A DNA stretch of 64,000 nucleotides from Bacteroidota bacterium (GTDB lineage Bacteria > Bacteroidota > Bacteroidia > Bacteroidales > FEN-979): positions 106,014-170,013 of the forward strand of contig JAPLDJ010000024.1 in the NCBI GenBank assembly GCA_026391805.1, read 5' to 3'. Numbering within the stretch: the stretch's first letter is position 1; each line of letters begins with the position of its first letter. Shown here in pieces: positions 9,435-17,352 of this stretch. Below the pieces are notes generated by a model, which did not search any database, had not been told where the DNA came from, and worked only from the letters and a program-made list of their open reading frames with translations. The translations under genes were made by a program, and so were the position numbers.

Positions 9435-9821
9435 ATGGAAGATGGCGTTCGAATAGATAAGTGGCTCTGGAGCGTACGGATCTTTAAAACCCGGAACCAG
9501 GCCACACAAGCATGCAAGGCAGGGAAGGTGAAGATCAGCGATCATGCGGTGAAACCATCAAGGGAGATCAGGATCGGCGAAGTGATCACGGTAAGCCTGG
9601 AATCCCTGAAGAAATCGGTGAAGATCCTGGCCCTTGCCGAACACCTCCTGGGTGCAAAACTGGTGACGGAATACATGGAAGACCTGACAAAGGAGGAAGA
9701 ATACATGAAGTTGAAATTGCGAAGGGAAGGCGGATCAGGATACCGCCTGAGGGGACTTGGAAGACCGACAAAAAAAGATCGCAGGGAACTGGAGATCTTA
9801 AAAAAATACCTGGGAGCCTGA
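9435..9821 (+). CDS. S4-domain RNA-binding protein (HslR/RqcP-like)
   Basis: A 128-residue protein with an N-terminal S4 RNA-binding fold (RIDKWLWSVRIFKTRNQATQACKAGKVKIS) and a basic C-terminal tail (KLKLRREGGSGYRLRGLGRPTKKDRREL). This is the layout of heat-shock protein 15 (HslR), which binds free 50S subunits carrying nascent chains, and of the related ribosome-rescue factor RqcP. Which of the two roles applies cannot be told from sequence. It sits 3 bp behind der, in a ribosome-biogenesis operon. Confidence 0.9.
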   Translation: MEDGVRIDKWLWSVRIFKTRNQATQACKAGKVKISDHAVKPSREIRIGEVITVSLESLKKSVKILALAEHLLGAKLVTEYMEDLTKEEEYMKLKLRREGGSGYRLRGLGRPTKKDRRELEILKKYLGA

Positions 9822-9845
9822 ACCTCTCCCGGCTCTGACCATTGG

Positions 9846-10643
9846 ATGAAAAGTAAAAAGCAACGGATTCCCGATCTGAATGAACTGGCTTTTTCCGGAA
9901 GGAACAAAGCGTACGGTTCCTATCTGCTGCGGAAGAAGTATCCTAAATACCTTGTCTGGTCCTTCATTTTCTCCTTCCTGATTTTTCTTTTCCTTACCAT
10001 AACCCCTTACCTCTACTACTTCTTTGATGGTGCGGACATGAAACTGACGGATCAGGAACTGTATACGGTAGAGTACAATTTTATCCCGTCTCCGGAGGAG
10101 GATCTGGCGGCTCTGGCAAAGCTGCTGGCCAGGCCACCAGTACCGGTTGAGCAGGTTCCTGTTGTCGTTGATTCTGTTGTTAATCCGAAAGGCACAAAAC
10201 CCTCAGAAGAAAAACCCGAAGAAAAGGTTGAAGATCAGGATCTGAAAACCGATTCGACCGGCTCCGCAAAAGGACAGTCGGATGGTAAAGGCTCACAGGA
10301 TGCCGGTGCCATTTTTACCACGCTCGATGTATATCCTAAATACCCCGGCGGTGACCAGGCACGCCTCTTATTCCTGCGCTCTTCAGTCAAATATCCTGCG
10401 CTTGCAGTGAAAATGGGCGTCCAGGGGGAGGTGATGGTACTGTTCGTTGTGGAGGTGGATGGCTCGATCTCAAATGTGAGCGTTACCAAAGGGATTGGAA
10501 GTGGATGTGATGAGGAGGCGATCCGCGTGACGCAGGGAATGCCGCGATGGGAACCCGGAAAGAGAAGCGGAAGAGCAGTAAGGGTATTGGTAAGAATGCC
10601 GATCGTTTTCAAGTTTCCGGGCTTAATGAAAAAAAGGGACTGA
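9846..10643 (+). CDS. Energy transducer TonB
   Basis: The 265-residue protein has a cytoplasmic N-terminus with the Bacteroidota mark NKAYGSYLLRKKY, one membrane helix (about residues 36-58), a Pro/Glu/Lys-rich periplasmic linker and a C-terminal TonB domain (YPKYPGGDQARLLFLRSSVKYPALAVKMGVQGEVMV, cut here only for description). It would couple the proton-motive force through ExbBD to outer-membrane receptors; no exbBD is in the window. ATG 9846 is 24 bp after the S4 gene, so cotranscription is possible. Confidence 0.88.
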   Translation: MKSKKQRIPDLNELAFSGRNKAYGSYLLRKKYPKYLVWSFIFSFLIFLFLTITPYLYYFFDGADMKLTDQELYTVEYNFIPSPEEDLAALAKLLARPPVPVEQVPVVVDSVVNPKGTKPSEEKPEEKVEDQDLKTDSTGSAKGQSDGKGSQDAGAIFTTLDVYPKYPGGDQARLLFLRSSVKYPALAVKMGVQGEVMVLFVVEVDGSISNVSVTKGIGSGCDEEAIRVTQGMPRWEPGKRSGRAVRVLVRMPIVFKFPGLMKKRD

Positions 10644-10656
10644 AAGCCCCTTTTTT
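10629..10656. terminator. Bidirectional terminator between convergent genes
   Basis: A run AAAAAAAAAGGG pairs with CCCCTTTTTT around a loop containing the TonB stop codon. The A-tract on the left and T-tract on the right let it work for both tonB and the reverse-strand small secreted protein. Confidence 0.65.
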
Positions 10657-10675
10657 CATTTCGGATAATTCCGGA

Positions 10676-10900
10676 TTACTTCTTCTCAGGTGTCTTGGCG
10701 TCTTTCTTCTCAGCGCCTTTCTTATCACAGCAGGATTTTTCCTTGTGTGTGCAGGTCTTGGAACAATCTTTAGTGTCCTTCTTTGTTGATTCTGTCTTGG
10801 CGGGTTCAGCCTTTGCTTTATCCTGCGTCTGAGGAGTCTGTGCAAATGTGAGTCCTGCAAAAAGTATAAAGGTCGATACTAATAATGCAACTTTTTTCAT
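10676..10900 (-). CDS. Small secreted Lys/Cys-rich protein
   Basis: The start is placed at the ATG giving MKKVALLVSTFILFAGLTFAQTP, a clear Sec signal peptide with cleavage after FAQ. The open frame extends 33 codons further upstream without signal character. The mature part is about 53 residues, extremely rich in Lys and acidic residues, with four Cys in two clusters (CSKTCTHKEKSCCDKK). The pattern suggests a small metal- or thiol-binding periplasmic protein; this is inference only, and no family is recognised. Similar short secreted Lys-rich proteins are frequent in this phylum. Confidence 0.65.
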   Translation of the reverse strand: MKKVALLVSTFILFAGLTFAQTPQTQDKAKAEPAKTESTKKDTKDCSKTCTHKEKSCCDKKGAEKKDAKTPEKK

Positions 10901-11013
10901 CTTGATCAGGTTTTTAAGATTAATAATGCTTATTAACGCAACAAAGGTAGTATTTATTCTTTGATCAATAGTTAAAGAACTGTTAAATTTCAACTCCATT
11001 CTCGATCTTCAGC

Positions 11014-11048
11014 CAGCAGTCGGCAGTCGGCAGTCAGCAGTCAGCAGA
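11014..11048 (+). repeat. Heptad tandem array (CRGCAGT x5)
   Basis: Five contiguous 7-bp units: CAGCAGT, CGGCAGT, CGGCAGT, CAGCAGT, CAGCAGA. It lies in the gap between the small secreted protein gene and dtd, in the same orientation as the array at 11194-11242. Confidence 0.85.
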
Positions 11049-11102
11049 CTTTATTTTTTTCACCACAGATTACACGGATTTTCACAGATTTGTCACAGAC
11101 AA

Positions 11103-11186
11103 TTGCGAGTGAAGCGAAGCAATCCCCTTAAATAATAACCCTTTCTTGTCATTGCGAGTCCCGATTTCATCGGGACGAAGCAACCT
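11103..11186. repeat. Paired TTGCGAG...GAAGCAA elements
   Basis: Two copies of a short dispersed motif: TTGCGAGTGAAGCGAAGCAATC at about 11103-11124 and TTGCGAGTCCCG...CGGGACGAAGCAACC at about 11152-11186. In the second, TCCCGATttcATCGGGA forms a hairpin. Elements of the form ATTGCGAG-N-GAAGCAAT are familiar dispersed intergenic repeats in bacterial genomes. No coding potential is seen. Confidence 0.55.
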
Positions 11187-11193
11187 CCATTCT

Positions 11194-11242
11194 CAGTCAG
11201 CAGTCAGCAGTCGGCAGTAGGCAGTCGGCAGTCAGCAGTCTT
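11194..11242 (+). repeat. Heptad tandem array (CAGTCRG x7)
   Basis: Seven contiguous 7-bp units (CAGTCAG, CAGTCAG, CAGTCGG, CAGTAGG, CAGTCGG, CAGTCAG, CAGTCTT) directly downstream of dtd. It is the reverse-complement counterpart of the array at 11754-11809 on the other side of the gene. Confidence 0.88.
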
Positions 11243-11275
11243 CAGACATCTGACTTCAGACCTCCGTCTTCAGCC

Positions 11276-11728
11276 TCATTCCTTGTCCTTAGTATCAATC
11301 AGAATCGTAACGGGCCCGTCGTTGACCAACGACACCTCCATCATGGCGCCGAAAATTCCCGCTGATACCGGCTTGCCTGTTTCCTTTTCAATCTGTTTAA
11401 GGAAAATTTTATAAAGAGGAATGGCAGTTTCGGGTTTTGCAGCACGGATGTAGGATGGTCTGTTCCCTTTTTTCGTACTTGCATGCAGGGTGAACTGGCT
11501 GACGACCAGGATATCGCCGTTGACTTCGCCGACCGACCGGTTCATCACCCCCTCATCGTCATTAAAGATCCGCAGACGGACGATTTTTCCGGAAAGCCAT
11601 TCAATGTCTTCCGCCCCGTCTGTATCTTCGATCCCGAGAAGGATCAGCAAACCCGGCCCAATCTGGCTTTGGATTTTTTTCTCTACAATAACCCGGGCTT
11701 CAGACACCCGTTGTATTACAGCACGCAT
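11276..11728 (-). CDS. dtd: D-aminoacyl-tRNA deacylase
   Basis: The 150-residue protein hydrolyses D-amino acids (and glycine mischarged on tRNA-Ala) from tRNA. Both active-site signatures are present: SQFTLHA around residue 79 and the cross-subunit NDGPVT near the C-terminus (family form NxGPVT). Length and the N-terminal MRAVIQRVSEA are typical. It is a single gene, bracketed on both sides by inverted 7-bp repeat arrays. Confidence 0.97.
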   Translation of the reverse strand: MRAVIQRVSEARVIVEKKIQSQIGPGLLILLGIEDTDGAEDIEWLSGKIVRLRIFNDDEGVMNRSVGEVNGDILVVSQFTLHASTKKGNRPSYIRAAKPETAIPLYKIFLKQIEKETGKPVSAGIFGAMMEVSLVNDGPVTILIDTKDKE

Positions 11729-11753
11729 TGGATAATTATGAAAGATGAAGTAT

Positions 11754-11809
11754 GACTGCTGACTGCCGACTGCCGACTGCTGACTGCTGACTGCTGACTG
11801 CCGACTGCT
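11754..11809 (+). repeat. Heptad tandem array (GACTGCY x8)
   Basis: Eight perfect-phase 7-bp units, each GACTGCT or GACTGCC, located between the divergent dtd and pdxJ genes. They are the reverse complement of the CAGTCRG units on the far side of dtd, so a transcript or single strand covering dtd could pair end to end. Confidence 0.9.
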
Positions 11810-11869
11810 GACTTCAAAGATAAGAATTCCCGGTAATCGGTTTTCGCTTTATTTTTGCCGGCATTGTCG

Positions 11870-11877
11870 TAGTTTTG
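11870..11877 (+). promoter_or_regulatory. -7 box upstream of pdxJ
   Basis: TAGTTTTG matches TAnnTTTG and lies 14 bp before the ATG of pdxJ. This implies a near-leaderless transcript. Confidence 0.5.
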
Positions 11878-11891
11878 CAAAAAGTTAATCC

Positions 11892-12608
11892 ATGACGAAA
11901 CTGAGCGTCAACATCAACAAGATAGCCACCCTGCGGAATGCCCGGGGAGGCCATCTTCCCGATGTAGTAAAGGCTGCCATCGACTGCGAGCGGTTTGGCG
12001 CTGAAGGGATCACGGTGCACCCGCGGCCGGATGAGCGGCACATCCGTTACAGGGATGTGCACGACCTGAAACCGGTTGTGACCACTGAATTTAACATTGA
12101 AGGATACCCGTCGCAGGGTTTTATGGGGCTGGTGCTTGCCGTAAAACCTGCCCAGGTCACACTGGTGCCCGATCCACCGGGTGTTCTCACATCCAGTGCG
12201 GGCTGGGATACGATAAAAAACGAAGCTTTCCTGAAGGAGATCATTGTTGAGCTGAAATCCCATGGAATACGAACCTCTGTCTTCATTGATCCGGTACCGG
12301 AGATGATCCGTAATGCTGCAAAGACCGGAACCGACAGGATCGAATTATACACGGAAGCATTTGCCAAACAGTATCCGGCAGATCCGGAAAACGCCATCCG
12401 GCCGTTCAGGGAGGCTGCCGTCGTAGCGGGGGAGGTTGGCCTGGGGCTGAATGCCGGCCACGACCTGAGCCTGGAAAACCTGAACTATTTTTACCGGAAT
12501 ATCCCCGGGCTGCTGGAGGTCTCGATCGGTCATGCGCTCATTTGTGATGCGCTTTATTACGGGCTTGAGAATACCATCCAGCTTTATTTACGCCAGTTGA
12601 AGGGATAG
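11892..12608 (+). CDS. pdxJ: Pyridoxine 5'-phosphate synthase
   Basis: A 238-residue TIM-barrel enzyme that condenses 1-deoxy-D-xylulose 5-phosphate with 3-amino-2-oxopropyl phosphate in the DXP-dependent vitamin B6 pathway. Diagnostic stretches: [18 protein letters not shown] at the N-terminus, [13 protein letters not shown], and [13 protein letters not shown] followed by EVSIGHAL near the C-terminus. Length matches the family (about 240). It is followed 28 bp later by the dipeptidase gene, which may be cotranscribed. Products of this pathway are needed by the PLP enzymes in this window. Confidence 0.97.
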   Translation: MTKLSVNINKIATLRNARGGHLPDVVKAAIDCERFGAEGITVHPRPDERHIRYRDVHDLKPVVTTEFNIEGYPSQGFMGLVLAVKPAQVTLVPDPPGVLTSSAGWDTIKNEAFLKEIIVELKSHGIRTSVFIDPVPEMIRNAAKTGTDRIELYTEAFAKQYPADPENAIRPFREAAVVAGEVGLGLNAGHDLSLENLNYFYRNIPGLLEVSIGHALICDALYYGLENTIQLYLRQLKG

Positions 12609-12636
12609 AATGGCTTTGTTCCAATAAAATTTAAGG

Positions 12637-13881
12637 ATGAAACTTTCCACATTTCTGCTGATCAGTATATTGATTGTTATTGGTTGTCCGGCGGTCGGGC
12701 AAACGGCCTCTTCCGACCTGGACAAGAAAGTCGGTCAGATCCATAAAAAGATCTTCACGGTCGATTCCCATACCGATACGCCGCTGCAGCTGATGAGTCC
12801 GGGGTTTGACATGTCTAAACATCACGACGCTGTGAAGGATCATTCCAAAATTGATTTTCCACGGATGAAGGAGGGAGGGCTGGATGGCGCCTTTTTCGGT
12901 GTGTTTGTTTCGCAGGGGAAACGCACCCCCGAAGGGTATTACAATGCCATGAAACGTGCTGACGCCATCATCGACTCGATCTATGAGATGCTGGCCCGCC
13001 ATCCGGATGAAGCCGGCCTTGCAGTATCACCGGCAGATGGATATAAATTAAAACGGCATGGCAGGCAGGCCATCTTCATCGGCATGGAAAACGGCTATCC
13101 TATCGGCAATGACCTTTCGCTGGTAAAATATTTCTACGTAAAAGGGGTGCGGTACATCACGCTCTGCCATACCCGGAATAATGATATCTGTGATTCCTCG
13201 ACCGATTCAACGGAATTCGGCGGGCTGAGCGACTACGGGAAGAATGTGGTCAAATACATGAACAAGACGGGGATGATGGTGGATGTTTCCCATATCTCGG
13301 ACAGGGCATTCTGTGATGTCCTCTCCGTTTCCAAAGCGCCTGTCATTGCTTCACATTCGTGTGCCCGCGCACTCTGCGATAACCCGCGTAACATGGATGA
13401 TGACATGCTGCGGGCGCTGGCGAAGAACGGGGGCGTTATCCAGATGTGCATCCTGAGTGCCTATGTGAAGAAGCAGAAACCTTACCCGGCAAGGGATTCT
13501 GCCGTTGCTGCACTGCGGAAAAAATTCCGGAACTTTGATAATCTTTCAAAATCAGAACGGGAGGAAGCCCGGAAAGCATGGGATGCCCTCGATGATATTT
13601 ATCCGCAGGAACTGGCGACGGTTTCGGACGTAGTTGATCACATCGATCACATCGTGAAGATCGCCGGGATTGACCATGTTGGCATCGGGACCGATTTTGA
13701 CGGAGGGGGAGGAGTGAAGGATTGCTTTGACGTCAGCCAGATGAAAAACATTACACGAGAGCTGGTGAAACGCGGCTATTCCACCAGCGACATAAGGAAG
13801 ATCTGGGGTGGAAACCTGTTTCGCGTGATGAAGAAGGTAAAAAAAGTTGCAAGAAAATTAGATCCGCCATGCAATTGCTGA
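12637..13881 (+). CDS. Membrane dipeptidase (peptidase family M19)
   Basis: A 414-residue exported protein with a signal peptide (residues 1-22, ending GQTAS). M19 zinc-site motifs are visible: VDSHTDTPLQL (HxD), VDVSHISDRAF, SHSCARALCDNPRNMDDDML and VGIGTDFDG. These enzymes hydrolyse dipeptides, often with broad stereospecificity, in the periplasm. It overlaps the next gene in TGATG fashion, indicating translational coupling with the deaminase-like enzyme. Confidence 0.93.
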   Translation: MKLSTFLLISILIVIGCPAVGQTASSDLDKKVGQIHKKIFTVDSHTDTPLQLMSPGFDMSKHHDAVKDHSKIDFPRMKEGGLDGAFFGVFVSQGKRTPEGYYNAMKRADAIIDSIYEMLARHPDEAGLAVSPADGYKLKRHGRQAIFIGMENGYPIGNDLSLVKYFYVKGVRYITLCHTRNNDICDSSTDSTEFGGLSDYGKNVVKYMNKTGMMVDVSHISDRAFCDVLSVSKAPVIASHSCARALCDNPRNMDDDMLRALAKNGGVIQMCILSAYVKKQKPYPARDSAVAALRKKFRNFDNLSKSEREEARKAWDALDDIYPQELATVSDVVDHIDHIVKIAGIDHVGIGTDFDGGGGVKDCFDVSQMKNITRELVKRGYSTSDIRKIWGGNLFRVMKKVKKVARKLDPPCNC

Positions 13882-14831
13882 TGAACTCACCCTTTATTGA
13901 AGCACTGGAGCAACATGATCTGCGATCTGTCAGAAAGGTTGCAAAAAGCGACCTTCACAACCATTCCATGATGGGGGGACGGCTGCGGAGTTTGGAAAAG
14001 TTTTACGGAAAGAAACTGGAACCGTTCAGGAACGGGAGACGTGGTGTACACGGGATCAATGAATGGCTGGGGAACGTCTACCGGCCGGTTTTTGAAAAGC
14101 CGGGTGCGTTCAAAGCTGCTGTTGACGCAGCTTTCATCCAGGCGAAATCAGACGGTGTCACACTGCTTGAAATGAGCATGGATGCCTTCATGGGAAGGTT
14201 GTTCAACATTCAGCCGTTGGAAGTCGTTTCAACGTTCACCGAATCGCACCGTACCATTGCACCGGAGATTGATTTCCGGCCCGAACTGGGCATTTCCCGG
14301 TCTCTGCCTGTCCGTACGATCCTTTCACTCATTGAACCTTACCTCGATCTTAATTTTTTCAGGTCGGTTGATCTTTATGATATTGAAGATGCACAGCCGC
14401 TGGAGAATTTCAGGGAGATCTACCGGCTTGCAAAAAAGACGGGATTCAGGTGCAAGGCACATGCAGGTGAATTCGGAAATGCAGATTCAGTAAGGGAAAC
14501 CGTCGAGGTGCTTGAACTGGATGAAGTTCAGCACGGGATCGGTGCAGCCGGGTCACCGGAAGTCATGAAATGGCTTGTTCAAAACAGGATCAGGCTGAAC
14601 GTCTGCCCTGCCAGCAACATTGCTTTAAAAAGAGCGAGGTCTTACAAAACGCATCCCCTCCGGATCCTGTTTGATCACGGGGTGAATGTGACGGTCAATA
14701 CGGATGATGTGATGTTGTTCAATGCAGGGAATTCAGAGCAGTTCCTGAGACTTTACAAATCTGGACTTTTCAGTGCTGAAGAGCTGGATCAGATCAGGGG
14801 AAACGGACTGCGCGATCCAAAAATTTCTTAA
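13869..14831 (+). CDS. Adenosine-deaminase-like metal hydrolase
   Basis: A 320-residue amidohydrolase-superfamily protein. Metal and catalytic motifs of the adenosine/AMP deaminase family are present: DLHNHS near the N-terminus, KAHAGEFG, DEVQHGIGA, NVCPASNIAL and VNTDDVMLF. Substrate is uncertain: the sequence is shorter than classical Add, and related proteins act on adenosine, adenine or modified purines. An alternative start at 13881 overlaps the stop of the dipeptidase gene (TGATG) and is the more likely initiation codon. No membrane segment or signal peptide, so cytoplasmic. Confidence 0.85.
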   Translation: MQLLMNSPFIEALEQHDLRSVRKVAKSDLHNHSMMGGRLRSLEKFYGKKLEPFRNGRRGVHGINEWLGNVYRPVFEKPGAFKAAVDAAFIQAKSDGVTLLEMSMDAFMGRLFNIQPLEVVSTFTESHRTIAPEIDFRPELGISRSLPVRTILSLIEPYLDLNFFRSVDLYDIEDAQPLENFREIYRLAKKTGFRCKAHAGEFGNADSVRETVEVLELDEVQHGIGAAGSPEVMKWLVQNRIRLNVCPASNIALKRARSYKTHPLRILFDHGVNVTVNTDDVMLFNAGNSEQFLRLYKSGLFSAEELDQIRGNGLRDPKIS

Positions 14832-15340
14832 AGCCGCTTTACATAAATGACCTTGCCATCGCCGGGCTGGTAATAATCGGCGATGTAGGCATCCTTGCTG
14901 TAACCGTTCTTTTCATAAAAAAGTCGTGTCGGAAGGTATTTCTCCAGCGAAGAGGTCTCAGCAATGATGTACCGGGCGCCCAGTTCCTTTGCCTTTTTCT
15001 CGGTCTCCAGGAGCACGATCTTCCCGATCCCGGAACCGCGGTAATCATTGTGTGTCGCAATCCAGTAAAGGTCATAACCGGCATCGGTGCCGGCGATATG
15101 TCCGTAGCAGCTGTAGGCCACCGTCCGGCCGTCGACCTCTGCAAAAATAAACCTGTAATCACTCTGATCGCCTTCATTCACGCCATCTTCAACCAAATCG
15201 ACTGCAACCGGGATTTCAAAATGATAGAAGAATCCGGTGGAAGTGACAATGTCCCTGACCGCTTCAATGTCTTCAGGCTTTGCGAATGTTCTGAAATGTA
15301 TTTTACTTGTATCCATCGCCAATAAATAGTTCTCCTGCAA
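14828..15340 (-). CDS. GNAT-family N-acetyltransferase (last gene of the aminomutase operon)
   Basis: A 170-residue GNAT fold with the acetyl-CoA pyrophosphate loop YRGSGIGKIVL and the later ARYIIAETSS...LFYEKNGYSKDAYIADYY segment. It ends a reverse-strand run of KamA-type aminomutase, ATP-grasp, ATP-grasp, GNAT with gaps of 3, 51 and 5 bp. Pairing of a lysine 2,3-aminomutase with an acetyltransferase recalls AblA/AblB, which make N-epsilon-acetyl-beta-lysine (established). The two ligases in between suggest a different, amide-linked product. An alternative start is Met9 (15316). It overlaps the convergent deaminase gene by 4 bp. Confidence 0.85.
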   Translation of the reverse strand: MQENYLLAMDTSKIHFRTFAKPEDIEAVRDIVTSTGFFYHFEIPVAVDLVEDGVNEGDQSDYRFIFAEVDGRTVAYSCYGHIAGTDAGYDLYWIATHNDYRGSGIGKIVLLETEKKAKELGARYIIAETSSLEKYLPTRLFYEKNGYSKDAYIADYYQPGDGKVIYVKRL

Positions 15341-15345
15341 AGGTA

Positions 15346-16320
15346 CTAAGGTTTCATCGCTTCATCGACAATCATCCGGATCACATCCACAAATTTATAA
15401 CCGGCCTTGAAGGAGGCAGCAACGAATCCTCCCGATTCAGAGATGCAGGGATTCAGGTTCAGGTCGATCACCATCGGCACACGGTCGGCGCCCATCCGGA
15501 AATCGATCCTCACGTAACCCTTGAAGCCAAAGTGGATCCAGCATTTTTTACAGATCTTTTCAATCTCCTTCTGCAGGCCTTTGTCTTCCGGAGATAATTT
15601 AAAGGTTCGTCTTGTATGCGAATATTCAAACGAATCCTCCTTCCACTTAGCCGTATAACCCATGATCTTTGGTTTCCCTTCGGGATATTTCAGGAAGGTC
15701 ATTTCAGCAATCGGTAAAACCTTCGGACCATCTTTGGTTCCGATGATGGAGACGTTGAATTCCCTTCCTTCGATGTATTCTTCAACGAAAAAATAATGTT
15801 TGTTATAGGAAGTGATCTTCCGGATAAATTCTTTATCTGATCCCTCGAACACGCTGTCTTCGTCCAGTCCGAGCGATCCCTCTTCCCACGTAGGCTTCAG
15901 GATGTATTTTTTATTTTTCTTCAGTTTATGAAGCTGATCCAGGGTGGCCCAAGCCGGTGTTTTGACGCCGATGGCGGACAGCCGGGTTTTTGCCAGCACC
16001 TTGTTGGCAGCGTAAAACATCGGGATCAGAGGATTTCCTGAAAAAGGAATTTCCAGATGCGACAGGATCGCTGCGGGGATGTATGCGAATTCTCCTTTGT
16101 TGTCGAGGGTTTCAGCAAGGTTAAAAATGAATGTGGGATTGATCTTGCGGATCTCGCGGATTGCTTTTCCAAGGTTAAGGTCGATCTGGTATTCCAGTAC
16201 TGTGAACTTCAGTTTTTTCAGGGCGTCTGAAACCAGCTTCACCTGGTCGAGGACATCAAGTTCATCCTCCTTCGGCTGTGCCGAAATCCTGTTAAAGAGA
16301 ATTAATGCCGTTTTGCTCAT
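15346..16320 (-). CDS. ATP-grasp ligase, D-Ala-D-Ala ligase-like (second of two)
   Basis: A 324-residue ATP-grasp protein. The nucleotide-binding lysines lie in KKYILKPTWEEGSLGL, the hinge is FFVEEYIEGREFNVSIIG, and the metal-binding end is VRIDFRM...VIDLNLNPCIS. ATP-grasp enzymes join a carboxylate, through an acylphosphate, to an amine or thiol. Housekeeping Ddl is usually next to murein genes, but here it is next to a paralogue and an aminomutase, so a dedicated biosynthetic ligase is more likely. It is a paralogue of the following gene with low similarity outside the core. Confidence 0.85.
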   Translation of the reverse strand: MSKTALILFNRISAQPKEDELDVLDQVKLVSDALKKLKFTVLEYQIDLNLGKAIREIRKINPTFIFNLAETLDNKGEFAYIPAAILSHLEIPFSGNPLIPMFYAANKVLAKTRLSAIGVKTPAWATLDQLHKLKKNKKYILKPTWEEGSLGLDEDSVFEGSDKEFIRKITSYNKHYFFVEEYIEGREFNVSIIGTKDGPKVLPIAEMTFLKYPEGKPKIMGYTAKWKEDSFEYSHTRRTFKLSPEDKGLQKEIEKICKKCWIHFGFKGYVRIDFRMGADRVPMVIDLNLNPCISESGGFVAASFKAGYKFVDVIRMIVDEAMKP

Positions 16321-16371
16321 TCTGGCTTTTGTTTGTTATTCGGGAAAGATATGCAGAAATTTCAGACAAGA

Positions 16372-17349
16372 CTACTGTTTGATCCTCTTTACCGCAGAAT
16401 CGATCACTGTTTTTATGATGAATGAATAATCGTAACCGTTCATGCGCGCCAGGATCGGAAGGTCGGATGTAATGTCGTTCAACCCGGCCAGGGGGTTGAC
16501 TTCAATGAAATTCGTGATGCCCTGTGCATCCAGCCTTACATCAACACGCCCGCCGTCGCGGCATTCCAGCGCTTTCCATGCTTTCAGCGCCATTTCGCAG
16601 ATCGGTCCCATTACCTCTGGTTCCGGTAGTGCATAGTCGACGAACTGCTCGTAATTGGCCTTCATGTCATAGGAGTAGATGCTCTCCCCGGCCGTTTGCC
16701 TGAAGATCACTTCCATGGCGCCTACGGAAAAGCTTTCTTCCCCGGTGCCGAGGATCCCAACTGTAAATTCCCTGCCGGGAAGATAGGTTTCCACGAGCAA
16801 AGGAAAATTCCTCTCCTTCCAGCGGTCGGCACAGGTAGTGCGGAGCTCTTCAGGATTTGAGACTTTCGAGTTAAATGCGATCCCTTTTCCTGATCCCTCT
16901 GCATTGGGTTTGACAAACAACGGGTAAGGGAGGTCAACGGCACCGAGATCCTTCATAGAGCTGACAATGGCAAAATCAGGCGTTGGTATTCCGCAATCCC
17001 GGATGACATGCTTCGTCATCCCTTTGTGCAGGGTCAGCGCCAGTACCAGCGGATCCGAAAAAGTATAAGGGATCTTGTATGCATCGAGAATGGCAGGAAC
17101 CTGCGCTTCACGGCCGATGCCGTATAGCCCTTCGCTGATGTTGAAGACAAGGTCCCAGCGCTCGCCGGAAACCAGTTTCCGGGTGAGGTTCAGGATGTGT
17201 CCGATCCGTTCGGTGGAATGTCCCAGGAAATGAAGCTCGCGTTCGATGGCTTCGACAGTACTCTCCTTGTCAAATTCTGCGGTTTCTTCTTCGGTATATC
17301 CTTCTTTCAGATAATCTGAGCGAAGATCAAAGGTAAGTCCGATTCGCAT
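16372..17349 (-). CDS. ATP-grasp ligase, D-Ala-D-Ala ligase-like (first of two)
   Basis: A 325-residue ATP-grasp protein. Visible elements are an N-terminal GLTFDLRSDYLKEGYTEEE segment, the glycine-rich ATP loop PLFVKPNAEGSGKGIAF, the hinge LLVETYLPGREFTVGILG and the metal site VDVRLDAQG...FIEVNPLAGLNDI. Three bp separate it from the aminomutase gene upstream, so the two are cotranscribed. The likely role is amide-bond formation on a beta-amino acid made by the aminomutase (inference). Confidence 0.86.
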   Translation of the reverse strand: MRIGLTFDLRSDYLKEGYTEEETAEFDKESTVEAIERELHFLGHSTERIGHILNLTRKLVSGERWDLVFNISEGLYGIGREAQVPAILDAYKIPYTFSDPLVLALTLHKGMTKHVIRDCGIPTPDFAIVSSMKDLGAVDLPYPLFVKPNAEGSGKGIAFNSKVSNPEELRTTCADRWKERNFPLLVETYLPGREFTVGILGTGEESFSVGAMEVIFRQTAGESIYSYDMKANYEQFVDYALPEPEVMGPICEMALKAWKALECRDGGRVDVRLDAQGITNFIEVNPLAGLNDITSDLPILARMNGYDYSFIIKTVIDSAVKRIKQ

Positions 17350-17352
17350 AGA

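Noticed and set aside
11014..11809. Possible CRISPR arrays near dtd
   Set aside because: Units are 7 bp with no spacers and no cas genes nearby, so the arrays are short tandem repeats.
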